A stretch of 44,634 nt of DNA. Source: Melioribacteraceae bacterium (GTDB taxonomy: Bacteria > Bacteroidota > Ignavibacteria > Ignavibacteriales > Melioribacteraceae). Where the stretch lies: assembly GCA_024103215.1 (NCBI GenBank), contig JAGFIY010000158.1, positions 1 through 44,634 on the forward strand. The letters run 5' to 3'. This document shows positions 34,256 through 43,482 of the stretch, piece after piece; within the stretch, counting starts at the first letter, position 1; every line of letters begins with the position of its first letter. A model generated the notes under the pieces. The model searched no databases and was not told where the DNA came from. It worked only from the letters and a program-made list of their open reading frames with translations. A program made the position numbers and the translations under genes.

Positions 34256-34832
34256 AAATTTCAGTTCTAACGGGAATCTTCACGAGGATCTGTTGAATGA
34301 AATTATTTCCGTTGCTTACGGTGATGCGGAATTGCTAACGAAAATTAAAATAAAAAATCTCGCAAAAAGAAATAAAACTGTTGCCGATACACTCCAACAA
34401 TACGTAGTAACAGCAAAATCCGTAAGTGAAATCGATCTTGAAAAATGTCCTGAAGAATTAATCAAAAAAGTTCATCTCAAAACCGACGGAAAGATTAAAG
34501 AAGAAAAATCTTTCCTTTTTGATTTCTACTCAGTGTTCTTTGCAAAGCCGGCAATATCAGCGGCTGCAACGGCCGTGCTTGTATTCGTTATAGTTCTTTC
34601 ATCATTTTTTAACGACGGAATTAACACTTCGCCTTATACTCAAAGTGAGCTTGAAACTGCGGAAAGGCAGACGAAAGAAGCAATATCAATTGTGTCAAGA
34701 ATTTTTGCAAAAACAAAAACCACGCTGGAAAATGAAGTGCTGGCGCAAAAGGTCAGCGATCCAATTAACAGAGGAATAAATACAATTAACGAATTATTTA
34801 TACAAGGAGGAGAAAATGAAAAGGTTAATTAA
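34233..34832 (+). CDS. Probable membrane anti-sigma factor
   Basis: A 199-residue protein with a cytoplasmic N-terminal half (~100 residues), one transmembrane helix (~105-126) and a short outer domain (~127-199). This is the topology of anti-sigma factors, and its start lies inside the sigma gene. The usual zinc anti-sigma motif HxxxCxxC is absent and the N-terminus is not clearly similar to a named family, so the role rests on position and topology. The outer part is helical (SELETAERQTKEAISIVSRI). Confidence 0.7.
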   Translation: MNYKNLSENFSSNGNLHEDLLNEIISVAYGDAELLTKIKIKNLAKRNKTVADTLQQYVVTAKSVSEIDLEKCPEELIKKVHLKTDGKIKEEKSFLFDFYSVFFAKPAISAAATAVLVFVIVLSSFFNDGINTSPYTQSELETAERQTKEAISIVSRIFAKTKTTLENEVLAQKVSDPINRGINTINELFIQGGENEKVN

Positions 34833-35379
34833 CTATAGTCTCGTTTTATTATTAGTGTTAACGGGGCTAACCTTTGCACAAAACAAAGATTACTCGAACG
34901 AAGCCGGATATTTGGATTTCGGCAATATGTCGGAGCTTGAAGACGGTGAAATGGTAGCCGAAGTTATCATCGAAGAGCATCTTCTGAAGATGGTATCGAA
35001 GCTAACAAAGAATGAAGATCAAGAACTATCAGATCTTTTGAACGGATTGAAATTAGTTCGAGTTCATGCATTCGACGTCACCGATGCAAACAGCAAGATG
35101 ATCTCAAATAAAATGGAAGCGATTAACAATCAGCTTGCATCGCAGAGTTGGGACAGAATCGTAAGATTCCGAGATAAGGAAGAAAGCGGAAACGTCTACA
35201 TCAAAACCGATCAGAGCGATAATATTGTTGGTCTTGTAGTTTTAGCAATGGATAAAAAAGGAGAAGCAGCATTTGTGAACATCGTCGGAAAGATTGATCT
35301 TGAAACGATTGGAAGGTTAAGTGATAAGTTCGATATACCTGGTCTCGAAAAAGTTGAGAACGGAGAGAATAACCGATGA
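34816..35379 (+). CDS. Secreted DUF4252-family protein, first of a tandem pair
   Basis: A 187-residue protein with a signal peptide (LINYSLVLLLVLTGLTFAQ). The DUF4252 domain fills the rest: DGEMVAEVIIEEHLLKMVSK, then MEAINNQLASQSWDRIVRFR, DNIVGLVVLAMDKKG and VNIVGKIDLETIGRLS. DUF4252 has no established biochemical role. It starts inside the anti-sigma gene behind a GGAGG ribosome binding site and overlaps the next gene by four bases. Confidence 0.82.
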   Translation: MKRLINYSLVLLLVLTGLTFAQNKDYSNEAGYLDFGNMSELEDGEMVAEVIIEEHLLKMVSKLTKNEDQELSDLLNGLKLVRVHAFDVTDANSKMISNKMEAINNQLASQSWDRIVRFRDKEESGNVYIKTDQSDNIVGLVVLAMDKKGEAAFVNIVGKIDLETIGRLSDKFDIPGLEKVENGENNR

Positions 35380-35921
35380 AGGCGAAGAGCTTAGTTGTTC
35401 TTTTGCTTGCTGCGCTTTTTATGATGAATTTTTCCGGATGCATAGGTGTCAACGGAAATTTCAAAAGGGTACGCGATAATATCCTCGTCAATATTGACGG
35501 GAGAGCGGATAGAGTGGTTGAATTTGCATTGGGTCCTTCGGGAATGATGTTTGCATCTTTAATTACTTCTTTTGCCGCTGATGAAGAATATGTCGATGAT
35601 CTGATGAGACAAGTAACCAAAATTCAAGTTGGTGTTTATGAAAGAAAAGATTTCTCCGAACCCAATTATATGATGCTTAAAGATCTCAGTGATGAGATGA
35701 ACGACCAAGGATGGAATTATTTGGTGCGATCTTACGATCACGGTAATTTAGCTGCTGTCTTCACTCAATCTGATGATCTGGACAATATTCACAGCCTATT
35801 CATTGTTGTGCTTGAACGTGATGAAATGGTAATGGTAGAACTTAAAGGTAATCTTGATAGAATGATTGAAATAGCGGTAAGAGAAAACGGATTAAAATTT
35901 GACATTGCCGGTAATTATTAA
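35376..35921 (+). CDS. DUF4252-family lipoprotein, second of a tandem pair
   Basis: A 181-residue protein with a lipoprotein signal peptide ending MNFSGC. The domain aligns with its neighbour: MNDQGWNYLVRSYDHGNLAA, DNIHSLFIVVLERDE and VELKGNLDRMIEIA match the Trp-x-x-(I/L)-V-R, D-N-I and G-x-(I/L)-D-x-x-x-I positions of the first copy. The pair probably arose by duplication, one copy soluble, the other lipid-anchored. It is the last gene of the sigma operon and is followed by a large stem-loop. Confidence 0.83.
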   Translation: MKAKSLVVLLLAALFMMNFSGCIGVNGNFKRVRDNILVNIDGRADRVVEFALGPSGMMFASLITSFAADEEYVDDLMRQVTKIQVGVYERKDFSEPNYMMLKDLSDEMNDQGWNYLVRSYDHGNLAAVFTQSDDLDNIHSLFIVVLERDEMVMVELKGNLDRMIEIAVRENGLKFDIAGNY

Positions 35922-35944
35922 CCATTAAACTTTTCTGCATAAGT

Positions 35945-36040
35945 GAGGCTGTATTAGAAGTTAAAGATTATATCCGCGATTCGAGCTTGTAACCTAATTG
36001 AGATAGTAAAATAACTTCTGATCCAGCCTTAATTTTTTTT
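35945..36040 (+). terminator. Long inverted repeat with T8 run, terminator or structured RNA
   Basis: The arm 35945-35963 (GAGGCTGTATTAGAAGTTA) pairs with 36012-36030 (TAACTTCTGATCCAGCCTT): 18 of 19 positions pair counting G-U, with one mismatch. The apical region is 48 bases, far larger than in an ordinary terminator, and eight T follow at 36033-36040. It ends the sigma/DUF4252 operon or forms a regulatory leader or small RNA before the DUF5916 gene. Confidence 0.65.
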
Positions 36041-36099
36041 AAAATTCCGCACAACTTTTTTGAGAATGATAAGTCTAAATCAATGTACGTAAGTTTTCG

Positions 36100-36144
36100 T
36101 AATTAAAAAATCATCTAACTTTAATCAAATTAGTAATTAAAAAA
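36100..36144 (+). repeat. Pair of direct repeats before the DUF5916 gene
   Basis: TAATTAAAAAA occurs at 36100-36110 and again at 36134-36144, 34 bases apart start to start. The second copy lies just before the GTGGGGGG tract and the ATG at 36155. It may be a regulator site, but in AT-rich DNA chance is possible. Confidence 0.4.
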
Positions 36145-36154
36145 GTGGGGGGCC

Positions 36155-38803
36155 ATGAAATACTTAATTACATTTCTGTTAATATTACTTTTCGCGACAG
36201 CTTCCTTTTCAAAAGGATTTAAAGCTAAAAACTCCGACAAACAGATACAGGCAATAAAGCTAGAATCTTCGATAAATCTTGACGGGAATCTTGTTGAGAA
36301 AGTTTGGATGCAAACTCCGATCTCAAGTTTTACTCAACGTGATCCTGTCGAAGAGCAACCGGCAACTGAAACTACCAAGGTATGGGTTGCTTATGATGAA
36401 TCCTATATTTACATCGCAGCAGAACTTCTGGATTCTGAACCCGATAAAATAGATGTGAGTCTTGCACGAAAAGATTCCTGGCACGATTCGGATTGGTTTA
36501 CTGTTTATATTGATCCTTACTTTGACAGAAAAACCGGGTATTATTTTGCTGTTAATGCCGGCGGTTCGCTCGGTGACGGTGTTTTCTATAACGACAGTTG
36601 GAACGATGATTCATGGGATGGAATTTGGGAAGCAAAAACTTCGGTTGATAATTCCGGCTGGAAAGTGGAAATGAGAATTCCTTTTTCGCAGTTAAGATTC
36701 AGTCAAGCTGACGTTATGAAGTGGGGAATAAATTTTAAACGTCAGATTAAGCGAAATAAAGAAAGTGATTACTTTGTTATGGTACCCAAAGACGAAAGCG
36801 GTTTTGTATCGCACTTTGCAACTTTAGAAGGACTTTCCGGTATTGAACCGAAACAGCGCTTCGAGGTACTTCCTTATGTTAGTCAAAAAGCGCAGTACCT
36901 GGTTCACGATGCAAATGATCCATTCTACACCGGGAATCAATACAAAACTATTTTCGGCGCAGATGCAAAAATCGGAATCGGAACAAATTTAAATTTAGAT
37001 TTAACCGTTAATCCGGATTTCGGACAAGTGGAAGTCGATCCGGCAGTTCTTAATCTCTCGGCTTTCGAAACTTTCTTCCCGGAGAAAAGACCCTTCTTTA
37101 TTGAAGGAGGAAATATTTTTGATTTCGGTTACGGAGGGGCAAACAGCAACTGGGGATTTAACTTCGGCAATCTTGATCTTTTCTATTCGAGAAGAATCGG
37201 AAGAAGTCCGCAAGGTCCGCTTCCTGATAATGATTATGCAGATTATCCAACCGAAACAAGAATTTTGGGCGCTGCAAAACTAACCGGGAAATTGAATGAA
37301 TCCTGGTCAATAGGCGCAGTCAGTGCAGTAACCGAAAGAGCTTATTCCAAATACACTTTAAACAATTCGCAAGATGAATTTGAAGTTGAACCTTTAACAC
37401 ACTATGGCGTACTTAGAACTCAAAAAGAATTGAACGACGGCAGACAGGGAATAGGAATGATGTTTACTTCTGTTAACCGTGATTTGAGAACAGATGCGTT
37501 AAAGTCAAGATTAAGCGATCAGGCTTACACTTTTGGTATTGACGGATGGACGTTTCTTGATGATGAAAAACTTTATGTTATTAATGGCTCAGTTGTCGGA
37601 TCTTATACATCAGGCACAAACGACTATATGATAAGACTACAAAAACAACCTTATAGATATTTCCAACGGCCTGATGCAACATTCATGACTCTCGATTCAA
37701 ACAGAACTTCACTTTCCGGAATTTATTCGCGTGTAGCACTGAATAAGCAGAAAGGAAATTTTTATATAAATTCTGCTCTAGGATTAATCTCTCCGGGATT
37801 TGAAAATAACGATTTAGGTTTTCAGTGGATGGCTGATAGAATCAATGGTCACACAGTGCTCGGATATAGATGGTACGAACCCGACAGCACGTTCAGGCAA
37901 AAGTGGGTTTATTTTGCTCACGCCCGCACATATGATTTTGAAGGAAACAACTATCAAAATATACTTTGGGGAAGAATCGGCGGACAATTCATGAACTATT
38001 ACGAATTTGGATTGGTCGGATATTATAATTTCGAAACATTCACTAAAACATTATCAAGAGGCGGTCCGCTTATGGCAAATCCGGAAAATTACGGCTATGA
38101 ACTTTGGGCATCTTCCGATTCAAGAAAGAACTTAATCGTAAATGCAGGAACTTCGTTTGCCGGTGATATTCTAGGATCCGAAGCTTTCTCTGGTTGGGCG
38201 GATCTTCAATGGAAACCCAGCACGCAACTTTCGATTAGCGTTGGACCCGAATATCAATACTATCACGAGAAATCTCAATGGGTAAGGAATATAAGCGACC
38301 CGACCGCAACAAATACTTATGGAACAAGATACATTTTCGGAAACATTGACCAGGATCTTCTTGCAGCGAATATTAGAGTCAACTGGACTTTTTCTCCGCA
38401 GCTAAGTCTGCAGTTTTTCCTTCAACCATTATTTGCTGTCGGAGATTATTCTAACTTCAAAGAAATTAAAACACCGGGGACGCTTGAATACGAAGATTAC
38501 GGAACAAACGGTTCAACGATTGAATATCTTAGCGATTCGGATGAATATAAAGTAAAACCTTCAAACAGCGATACACCTATTTATTTCTCGAATCCTAATT
38601 TTAACTTCAAATCGCTGCGTGCAAATATGGTAATAAGATATGAAATTCTGCCCGGGTCAATTTTCTATTTGGTATGGTCGCATGACAGAACCAACTTCGA
38701 CGATCCCGGTAAATTTGATTTGAACAGAGACTTCAGAAATCTTTGGAATGCCGAAGCTAACAATATCTTTGTAGCAAAGTTTTCTTATTGGTTTGATATT
38801 TAA
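36155..38803 (+). CDS. DUF5916 outer-membrane protein with CBM9-like domain
   Basis: An 882-residue protein with a signal peptide (residues 1-~19). The first ~220 residues form a carbohydrate-binding family 9-like beta-sandwich (LDGNLVEKVWMQTPISSFTQ, VWVAYDESYIYIAAELLDSE, WKVEMRIPFSQLRFSQ). The DUF5916 region follows with the conserved LDLTVNPDFGQVEVDPAVLN and FPEKRPFFIEGGNIF, then many amphipathic strands to the C-terminus (IFVAKFSYWFDI) forming a barrel. Function is unknown; a role in polymer binding or uptake at the outer membrane is inference. The ribosome binding region is unusual: a run of six G just before CCATG. Confidence 0.88.
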   Translation: MKYLITFLLILLFATASFSKGFKAKNSDKQIQAIKLESSINLDGNLVEKVWMQTPISSFTQRDPVEEQPATETTKVWVAYDESYIYIAAELLDSEPDKIDVSLARKDSWHDSDWFTVYIDPYFDRKTGYYFAVNAGGSLGDGVFYNDSWNDDSWDGIWEAKTSVDNSGWKVEMRIPFSQLRFSQADVMKWGINFKRQIKRNKESDYFVMVPKDESGFVSHFATLEGLSGIEPKQRFEVLPYVSQKAQYLVHDANDPFYTGNQYKTIFGADAKIGIGTNLNLDLTVNPDFGQVEVDPAVLNLSAFETFFPEKRPFFIEGGNIFDFGYGGANSNWGFNFGNLDLFYSRRIGRSPQGPLPDNDYADYPTETRILGAAKLTGKLNESWSIGAVSAVTERAYSKYTLNNSQDEFEVEPLTHYGVLRTQKELNDGRQGIGMMFTSVNRDLRTDALKSRLSDQAYTFGIDGWTFLDDEKLYVINGSVVGSYTSGTNDYMIRLQKQPYRYFQRPDATFMTLDSNRTSLSGIYSRVALNKQKGNFYINSALGLISPGFENNDLGFQWMADRINGHTVLGYRWYEPDSTFRQKWVYFAHARTYDFEGNNYQNILWGRIGGQFMNYYEFGLVGYYNFETFTKTLSRGGPLMANPENYGYELWASSDSRKNLIVNAGTSFAGDILGSEAFSGWADLQWKPSTQLSISVGPEYQYYHEKSQWVRNISDPTATNTYGTRYIFGNIDQDLLAANIRVNWTFSPQLSLQFFLQPLFAVGDYSNFKEIKTPGTLEYEDYGTNGSTIEYLSDSDEYKVKPSNSDTPIYFSNPNFNFKSLRANMVIRYEILPGSIFYLVWSHDRTNFDDPGKFDLNRDFRNLWNAEANNIFVAKFSYWFDI

Positions 38804-38808
38804 TCAAT

Positions 38809-38844
38809 TGCCGATTATCGTTCTTGATTGAATGATAATCGGCA
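38809..38844. terminator. Hairpin between convergent genes, likely bidirectional terminator
   Basis: TGCCGATTATC (38809-38819) and GATAATCGGCA (38834-38844) form a perfect 11-pair stem with a 14-base loop. It lies between the convergent DUF5916 and isoaspartyl peptidase genes. T-tracts on both sides are weak, so efficiency is uncertain. Confidence 0.65.
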
Positions 38845-38848
38845 TCAT

Positions 38849-39883
38849 TTATTCGTCTTCGTAAATTTTTACAACTATTTCGCCGTTATCAGTTACATAA
38901 CCGCGGAACATTCCGGATGTATTAAAAACCATCTCAATATTTCCTAATTTATCGATGCTGATAATTCCGCCGTCGCCGCCCTGCTGCTTTAGTTTTTTCA
39001 TCACAACTTCATCTGCCGATTTTGCAAGAGTTTCGTTAAGATATTTCATTCTTGCAGCGATATCATAACACACAACATTCCTTATAAAAAACTCTCCGTG
39101 TCCCGTTGCAGAAACAGCACAAGAGTTGTTTTCTGCATAAGTTCCAGCTCCAATAATCGGGGAATCTCCTATTCGTCCGAATTTTTTGTCCTGCATTCCC
39201 CCGGTTGATGTTCCTGCAGCAAGATCACCGTATTTATCAAGTGCAGCACATCCGACTGTCCCGAACTTTTCTTCTGTTTTTATTAAGCTTGTTTCGCTAT
39301 CGCTTTTCGGCTTTTCTCTCTTCTTATACCAATCTTTATCCACACTAAAATACTCCTGATCAACCAGATCAATTCCTTGTTCCTCAGCAAAAATTTCAGC
39401 ACCTTCTCTTGCAAGCATAACATGTTTTGAATTTTCCATTACCATTTTTGCAAGTGATATCGGATTTTTTATGTGTTTAACTCCAGCAACGGCTCCGGCA
39501 AGGTTTGTTTTTCCGTACATAATTGATGCATCAAGCTCGAACTCTCCTTGCTCGGTTGTTACCGCTCCTTTCCCGGCATTGAAGAGGGGACTGTCTTCCA
39601 AAATGTTTATCACTTTTTCAACACATTCTAAACTAGTTCCTCCGTCCTTTAAAATTTTATGACCGACAGAAAGCGCCTCAGTCAACTTTGCTCGATATGC
39701 ACTGTCCTGCTCGGGTGTATACCGATCTCTAGTCATATAGCCGGCACCTCCGTGAACAACTAGTCCGAATTCAATTTTCTTTTCTTCCTTTCCATCGTCA
39801 GTGTCGATTCTTTTAGTGCATGCAGTCACGAGTAAAAAAACAAAAAACACACCTAATAACATTATTAAAATTTTCTTGTTCAT
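38849..39883 (-). CDS. Isoaspartyl peptidase/L-asparaginase (Ntn-hydrolase), lipoprotein
   Basis: A 344-residue plant-type asparaginase precursor. A lipoprotein signal ends at VTAC (Cys22), so it acts outside the cytoplasm. The N-terminal alpha part has LVVHGGAG and NAGKGAVTTEQGEFELDASI. The autocatalytic cleavage site is before Thr209 (FGTVGCAALDKYGDLAAGTS), the new N-terminal nucleophile, followed by GTSTGGMQDKKFGRIGDSPI and ATGHGEFFIR. It removes isoaspartyl residues from damaged or dietary peptides. Together with the C1 and S9 peptidases beside it, it forms an extracytoplasmic peptide-processing group. Confidence 0.92.
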   Translation of the reverse strand: MNKKILIMLLGVFFVFLLVTACTKRIDTDDGKEEKKIEFGLVVHGGAGYMTRDRYTPEQDSAYRAKLTEALSVGHKILKDGGTSLECVEKVINILEDSPLFNAGKGAVTTEQGEFELDASIMYGKTNLAGAVAGVKHIKNPISLAKMVMENSKHVMLAREGAEIFAEEQGIDLVDQEYFSVDKDWYKKREKPKSDSETSLIKTEEKFGTVGCAALDKYGDLAAGTSTGGMQDKKFGRIGDSPIIGAGTYAENNSCAVSATGHGEFFIRNVVCYDIAARMKYLNETLAKSADEVVMKKLKQQGGDGGIISIDKLGNIEMVFNTSGMFRGYVTDNGEIVVKIYEDE

Positions 39884-39982
39884 TGTAAGATCCCGGTTTA
39901 ATTCTTATTTATTCTATGAAATCTAAAATACAAATAGTAAATTAGAAATAGTACAATACAGTCTAAAATAAAAGGGGATGAG

Positions 39983-41131
39983 ATGAAAAGGTTCTTTGCG
40001 ATACTCTCCGCTATCTTTTTGATTGCCGGAGTATGTTATACCTATGCTCAGGATACTACAGCCGACAGGCACCAATTCACAATCACACATTCGATTGAAA
40101 CAACTCCCGTTGAGAATCAAGGAAGATCAGGAACTTGCTGGGCATTTGCTACGACATCATTTCTGGAAACCGAATTAATTCGAAAAGGTAAAGGTATTTT
40201 TGATCTTTCCGAGATGTTTTCTGTTTATCAAATCTATAATTTCAAAGCAAACAAATATTTGAGACTGCACGGAAATTCAAACTTCGGGCAGGGAGGACAA
40301 GCTCACGATGTTCTTTATGTGATTGATACTTTTGGAATGGTTCCGAAAACCGAGTTCAATGCTAAGATAGTTGATACTTCGGTTTACAATCATTCAGAGA
40401 TGGAATTGATGCTAAGATCAATTCTTGATAATGCGCTAAAAAGAAAAAGCGGAAAACTGACTAAGCAGGCTTCAGAATTGTTCGATAAAGCGCTTGAAGT
40501 TTATCTCGGTAAACTTCCGGACAAATTTACTTTCGAAGGAAAAGAATACACTCCCAAAACATTTGCTGAATTTCTTGATATAAATGGTGATGATTATATT
40601 GAACTCACATCATTCACAAACTATCCGTTTAATGAATTTATAAATCTTGAAATTCCGGATAATTTTGCAGGGGCACACTATTACAATATTCCAATTGATA
40701 TATTGATTAAACAGATAGATTATGCGATCGAGAACGGATTTTCTGTCTGCTGGGACGGCGATGCTGGAAGCGAACATTTCAACAGAAGCACAGGTTATGC
40801 TGTTGTTCCTAAAGATGAAAAAAATGATTTGTACGTTGATGATCTCGGTGAAGAAATTTCACATCCCGAAGAAGAGATTGATGTAACACAGGAAATTCGT
40901 CAAGAAGCTTTTGATGATTTTTCTGTGACTGATGATCATCTAATGCATCTTGTAGGTTTAGCAGAAAATCAAGCAGGCACAAAATTTTATTACACTAAAA
41001 ACAGTTGGGGAACTAAAGATAAAAAGTATGACGGCTATTGGTATATGAGTGAGCCGTATGTGAGACTTAAAACAATTGCGATTATGATTCACAAAGATGC
41101 TCTGCTTCCCGAATTGAAATCAAAATTATAA
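39983..41131 (+). CDS. Secreted C1-family cysteine peptidase (aminopeptidase C/bleomycin-hydrolase-like)
   Basis: A 382-residue papain-superfamily enzyme with a signal peptide (ILSAIFLIAGVCYTYAQ). Catalytic residues are Gln46 and Cys52 (VENQGRSGTCWAFATTSFLE), His in DDHLMHLVGL and Asn in KNSWGTKD. The segment FDLSEMFSVYQIYNFKANKY and the CWDGDAG motif match the Bacteroidetes-type C1/PepC group. It probably trims peptides in the periplasm. The ATG at 39983 has a GGGGATGAG ribosome binding region. The S9 peptidase gene follows after 18 bases. Confidence 0.92.
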   Translation: MKRFFAILSAIFLIAGVCYTYAQDTTADRHQFTITHSIETTPVENQGRSGTCWAFATTSFLETELIRKGKGIFDLSEMFSVYQIYNFKANKYLRLHGNSNFGQGGQAHDVLYVIDTFGMVPKTEFNAKIVDTSVYNHSEMELMLRSILDNALKRKSGKLTKQASELFDKALEVYLGKLPDKFTFEGKEYTPKTFAEFLDINGDDYIELTSFTNYPFNEFINLEIPDNFAGAHYYNIPIDILIKQIDYAIENGFSVCWDGDAGSEHFNRSTGYAVVPKDEKNDLYVDDLGEEISHPEEEIDVTQEIRQEAFDDFSVTDDHLMHLVGLAENQAGTKFYYTKNSWGTKDKKYDGYWYMSEPYVRLKTIAIMIHKDALLPELKSKL

Positions 41132-41149
41132 TTAATATCAAGGTACGTT

Positions 41150-43354
41150 ATGAAATTCAAAAATAATTTTACTCTTTATATTCTTATTGTTTTGTTAGGT
41201 TTTATTTTTGCCGCTGAAAGCTCGGCACAAGAGAAACGATTAACTTATAACCAAGTATTCAACCGTGCTCAACCTCAGTTAATGGGATCGTTGCAGAGAA
41301 TTAATGGCTGGTACGATGATGAAAACTATTTAATCAATCCCGAAGGGAAGGATGTTCTTGCCGCTGTCAACGTGATTACTGGAGAGGAGACAATTATTGT
41401 CGATTATTCGTTCATCAATCAGCAGCTTCCTGAAGGGTTTGACGTAAAACGCGGATTGAACAATAAGGACGATTACTCAAATTATCTTTTCGATAAGGAT
41501 AATAATCTTTATTACTTCTCTCTGGAAGAACAAGTGTTCAAACAAATAACCGACTCCGATTTTGAGAAAAAAAATCCTTCTCTTTCTCCAAACGGTAAAT
41601 TTGCTGCATTCACAGACGGACACAATCTTTTTGTAGCTGATATTGAAAAAGAAACCGTGAAACAACTTACGAATGATAATTCGGAAACTGTTTATAATGG
41701 TTATGCTTCGTGGGTATATTACGAAGAAATACTTGGACGTGGTTCAAGATATCAAGCTTATTGGTGGTCGCCGGACGGAAACAAAATTGCATTCTTAAGA
41801 TTTGACGACGCAAATGTTCCGAAATTTCCATTGTACCGTGCAGATGGTGTACATGGTGAACTCGAGTGGGAACACTATCCTAAAGCCGGCGATCCAAATC
41901 CTATTGTCAGATTAGGTGTTGCTGATGTCTCAACCGGAAAAATTACTTGGATAACCGAAGAAGACGATAAGAATTATGTTGCTTTCCCAACTTGGACTAA
42001 TGATTCAAAATCATTTTTATATCAAGTCGTAAACTGGGGGCAGGACAATTTAAAAATTTACAAAGCCAATGTTGCTTCCGCAGAATCTTCTTTGTTATAT
42101 GAAGAATCCCAGCCGAGTTGGGTAAATTTTATGGACGATCTTTATATGCTCACCGATGATTCCGCCTTTATAATCAAAACCGATAAAGACGGATGGTGGA
42201 ATTTTTATCTTGTGGATACAAACGAAAATTCGATTGAGCAAATAACAAAGAATAAATGGAATGCAGAGAGTATCGAACTTGTTGATTTCGAAAATAAAGT
42301 TCTTTACTTCAACGGAACCGGAGAAGAATCAACCGAATCGCATCTTTTCAAAATAAACTTAGACGGAAGCGGATTGACAAAAATTACCGAAATCCCAGGT
42401 ACGCATTCGGTAACATTATCTCCGGGCGGAACTTATTTTTTCGATAGATTCAGCAGTTTTAATACTCCGCCAAAGCTTGATCTTTATTCGGTAAACGAAG
42501 GTCATCTTAAATCGATGGGTGATTCTAAACTGCCGGTCTGGGATGAATATAAACTTGCAAAAGTAGAGTTGTTCAGAGTTAATATTCCCGGGGGTTATGA
42601 TCTACCTGTAAAATGGTATTTGCCGACGGATTTTGACGAGAACAAAAAGTATCCTGTAATTATTTCAATTTACGGTGGTCCGGGATCAAAATCGGTGCGA
42701 AACAGTTTCGGTTACTCAATGTCTCCTTATTATTCTGCAGAAAAAGGAATAATATTTTTGAGTGTCGATCACCGCGGATCAGGACATTTTGGAAAAGCCG
42801 GTGAAGCAGAAATGCATAGAAATCTTGGTAAGTGGGAAATGCACGATTATATCGAAATTGTTAAATGGTTAAGAGGGAAACAGTTTATCGATGAAACTAA
42901 AATCGGAATCAACGGAGGAAGTTACGGCGGATTTGTGACAGCGCTTGCATTAACCTATGGGGCTGACTATTTCACTCACGGAATTGCGGAGTTTTCTGTA
43001 ACCGATTACCGGTTATATGATAATGTTTATACTGAAAGATTCATGGATAAACCGGAAGAAAATCCCGATGGTTACTATTTTACCGCCGCCGTTAATCATG
43101 CAGAAAAATATAAAGGAAATTTATTGATAACTCACGGAACTATGGATGATAATGTTCATATGCAGAACTCTATTCAACTGATCAGTAAATTACAGGATTT
43201 GAATAAAGATTTTGAAATGATGTTTTATCCGAATGCCCGGCATGGGATCGGATATCCGAAAGTTTTTCACAACATTAAATTAAGGAACCAGTTCTGGTTT
43301 AAGAATTTTTTGGATACAACAGTTGATGAAATTATTGCATCAGAGTCAAATTAG
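41150..43354 (+). CDS. Secreted S9-family dipeptidyl peptidase IV-like serine peptidase
   Basis: A 734-residue peptidase with a signal peptide ending near SSAQ. Residues ~90-480 are a DPP IV-type beta-propeller with the paired glutamates in YYEEILGRGSRYQAYWWSPD, which bind the substrate amino end. The alpha/beta-hydrolase domain follows, with the triad Ser591 (NGGSYGGF), Asp666 (HGTMDDNVHMQ) and His698 (ARHG). It removes dipeptides, typically ending in proline or alanine, from oligopeptides. It probably shares a transcript with the C1 peptidase and is followed by an intrinsic terminator. Confidence 0.93.
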   Translation: MKFKNNFTLYILIVLLGFIFAAESSAQEKRLTYNQVFNRAQPQLMGSLQRINGWYDDENYLINPEGKDVLAAVNVITGEETIIVDYSFINQQLPEGFDVKRGLNNKDDYSNYLFDKDNNLYYFSLEEQVFKQITDSDFEKKNPSLSPNGKFAAFTDGHNLFVADIEKETVKQLTNDNSETVYNGYASWVYYEEILGRGSRYQAYWWSPDGNKIAFLRFDDANVPKFPLYRADGVHGELEWEHYPKAGDPNPIVRLGVADVSTGKITWITEEDDKNYVAFPTWTNDSKSFLYQVVNWGQDNLKIYKANVASAESSLLYEESQPSWVNFMDDLYMLTDDSAFIIKTDKDGWWNFYLVDTNENSIEQITKNKWNAESIELVDFENKVLYFNGTGEESTESHLFKINLDGSGLTKITEIPGTHSVTLSPGGTYFFDRFSSFNTPPKLDLYSVNEGHLKSMGDSKLPVWDEYKLAKVELFRVNIPGGYDLPVKWYLPTDFDENKKYPVIISIYGGPGSKSVRNSFGYSMSPYYSAEKGIIFLSVDHRGSGHFGKAGEAEMHRNLGKWEMHDYIEIVKWLRGKQFIDETKIGINGGSYGGFVTALALTYGADYFTHGIAEFSVTDYRLYDNVYTERFMDKPEENPDGYYFTAAVNHAEKYKGNLLITHGTMDDNVHMQNSIQLISKLQDLNKDFEMMFYPNARHGIGYPKVFHNIKLRNQFWFKNFLDTTVDEIIASESN

Positions 43355-43386
43355 AATTGGGTAAAGCAAAATCAAGTAATGAAATT

Positions 43387-43418
43387 AACGGGCCGGATGC
43401 TCTCCTGTCCGTTTTTTT
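43387..43418 (+). terminator. Intrinsic terminator after the S9 peptidase gene
   Basis: AACGGGCCGGA and TCCTGTCCGTT pair over 11 positions with one mismatch and one G-U pair, around the loop TGCTC. A run of T follows. It sits about 30 bases after the stop codon. Confidence 0.85.
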
Positions 43419-43482
43419 AAGCCAGTACTCAGAGAAATTATATAAATAAACTTATACATATTTTTTTAGTTGAGAACAGAAT

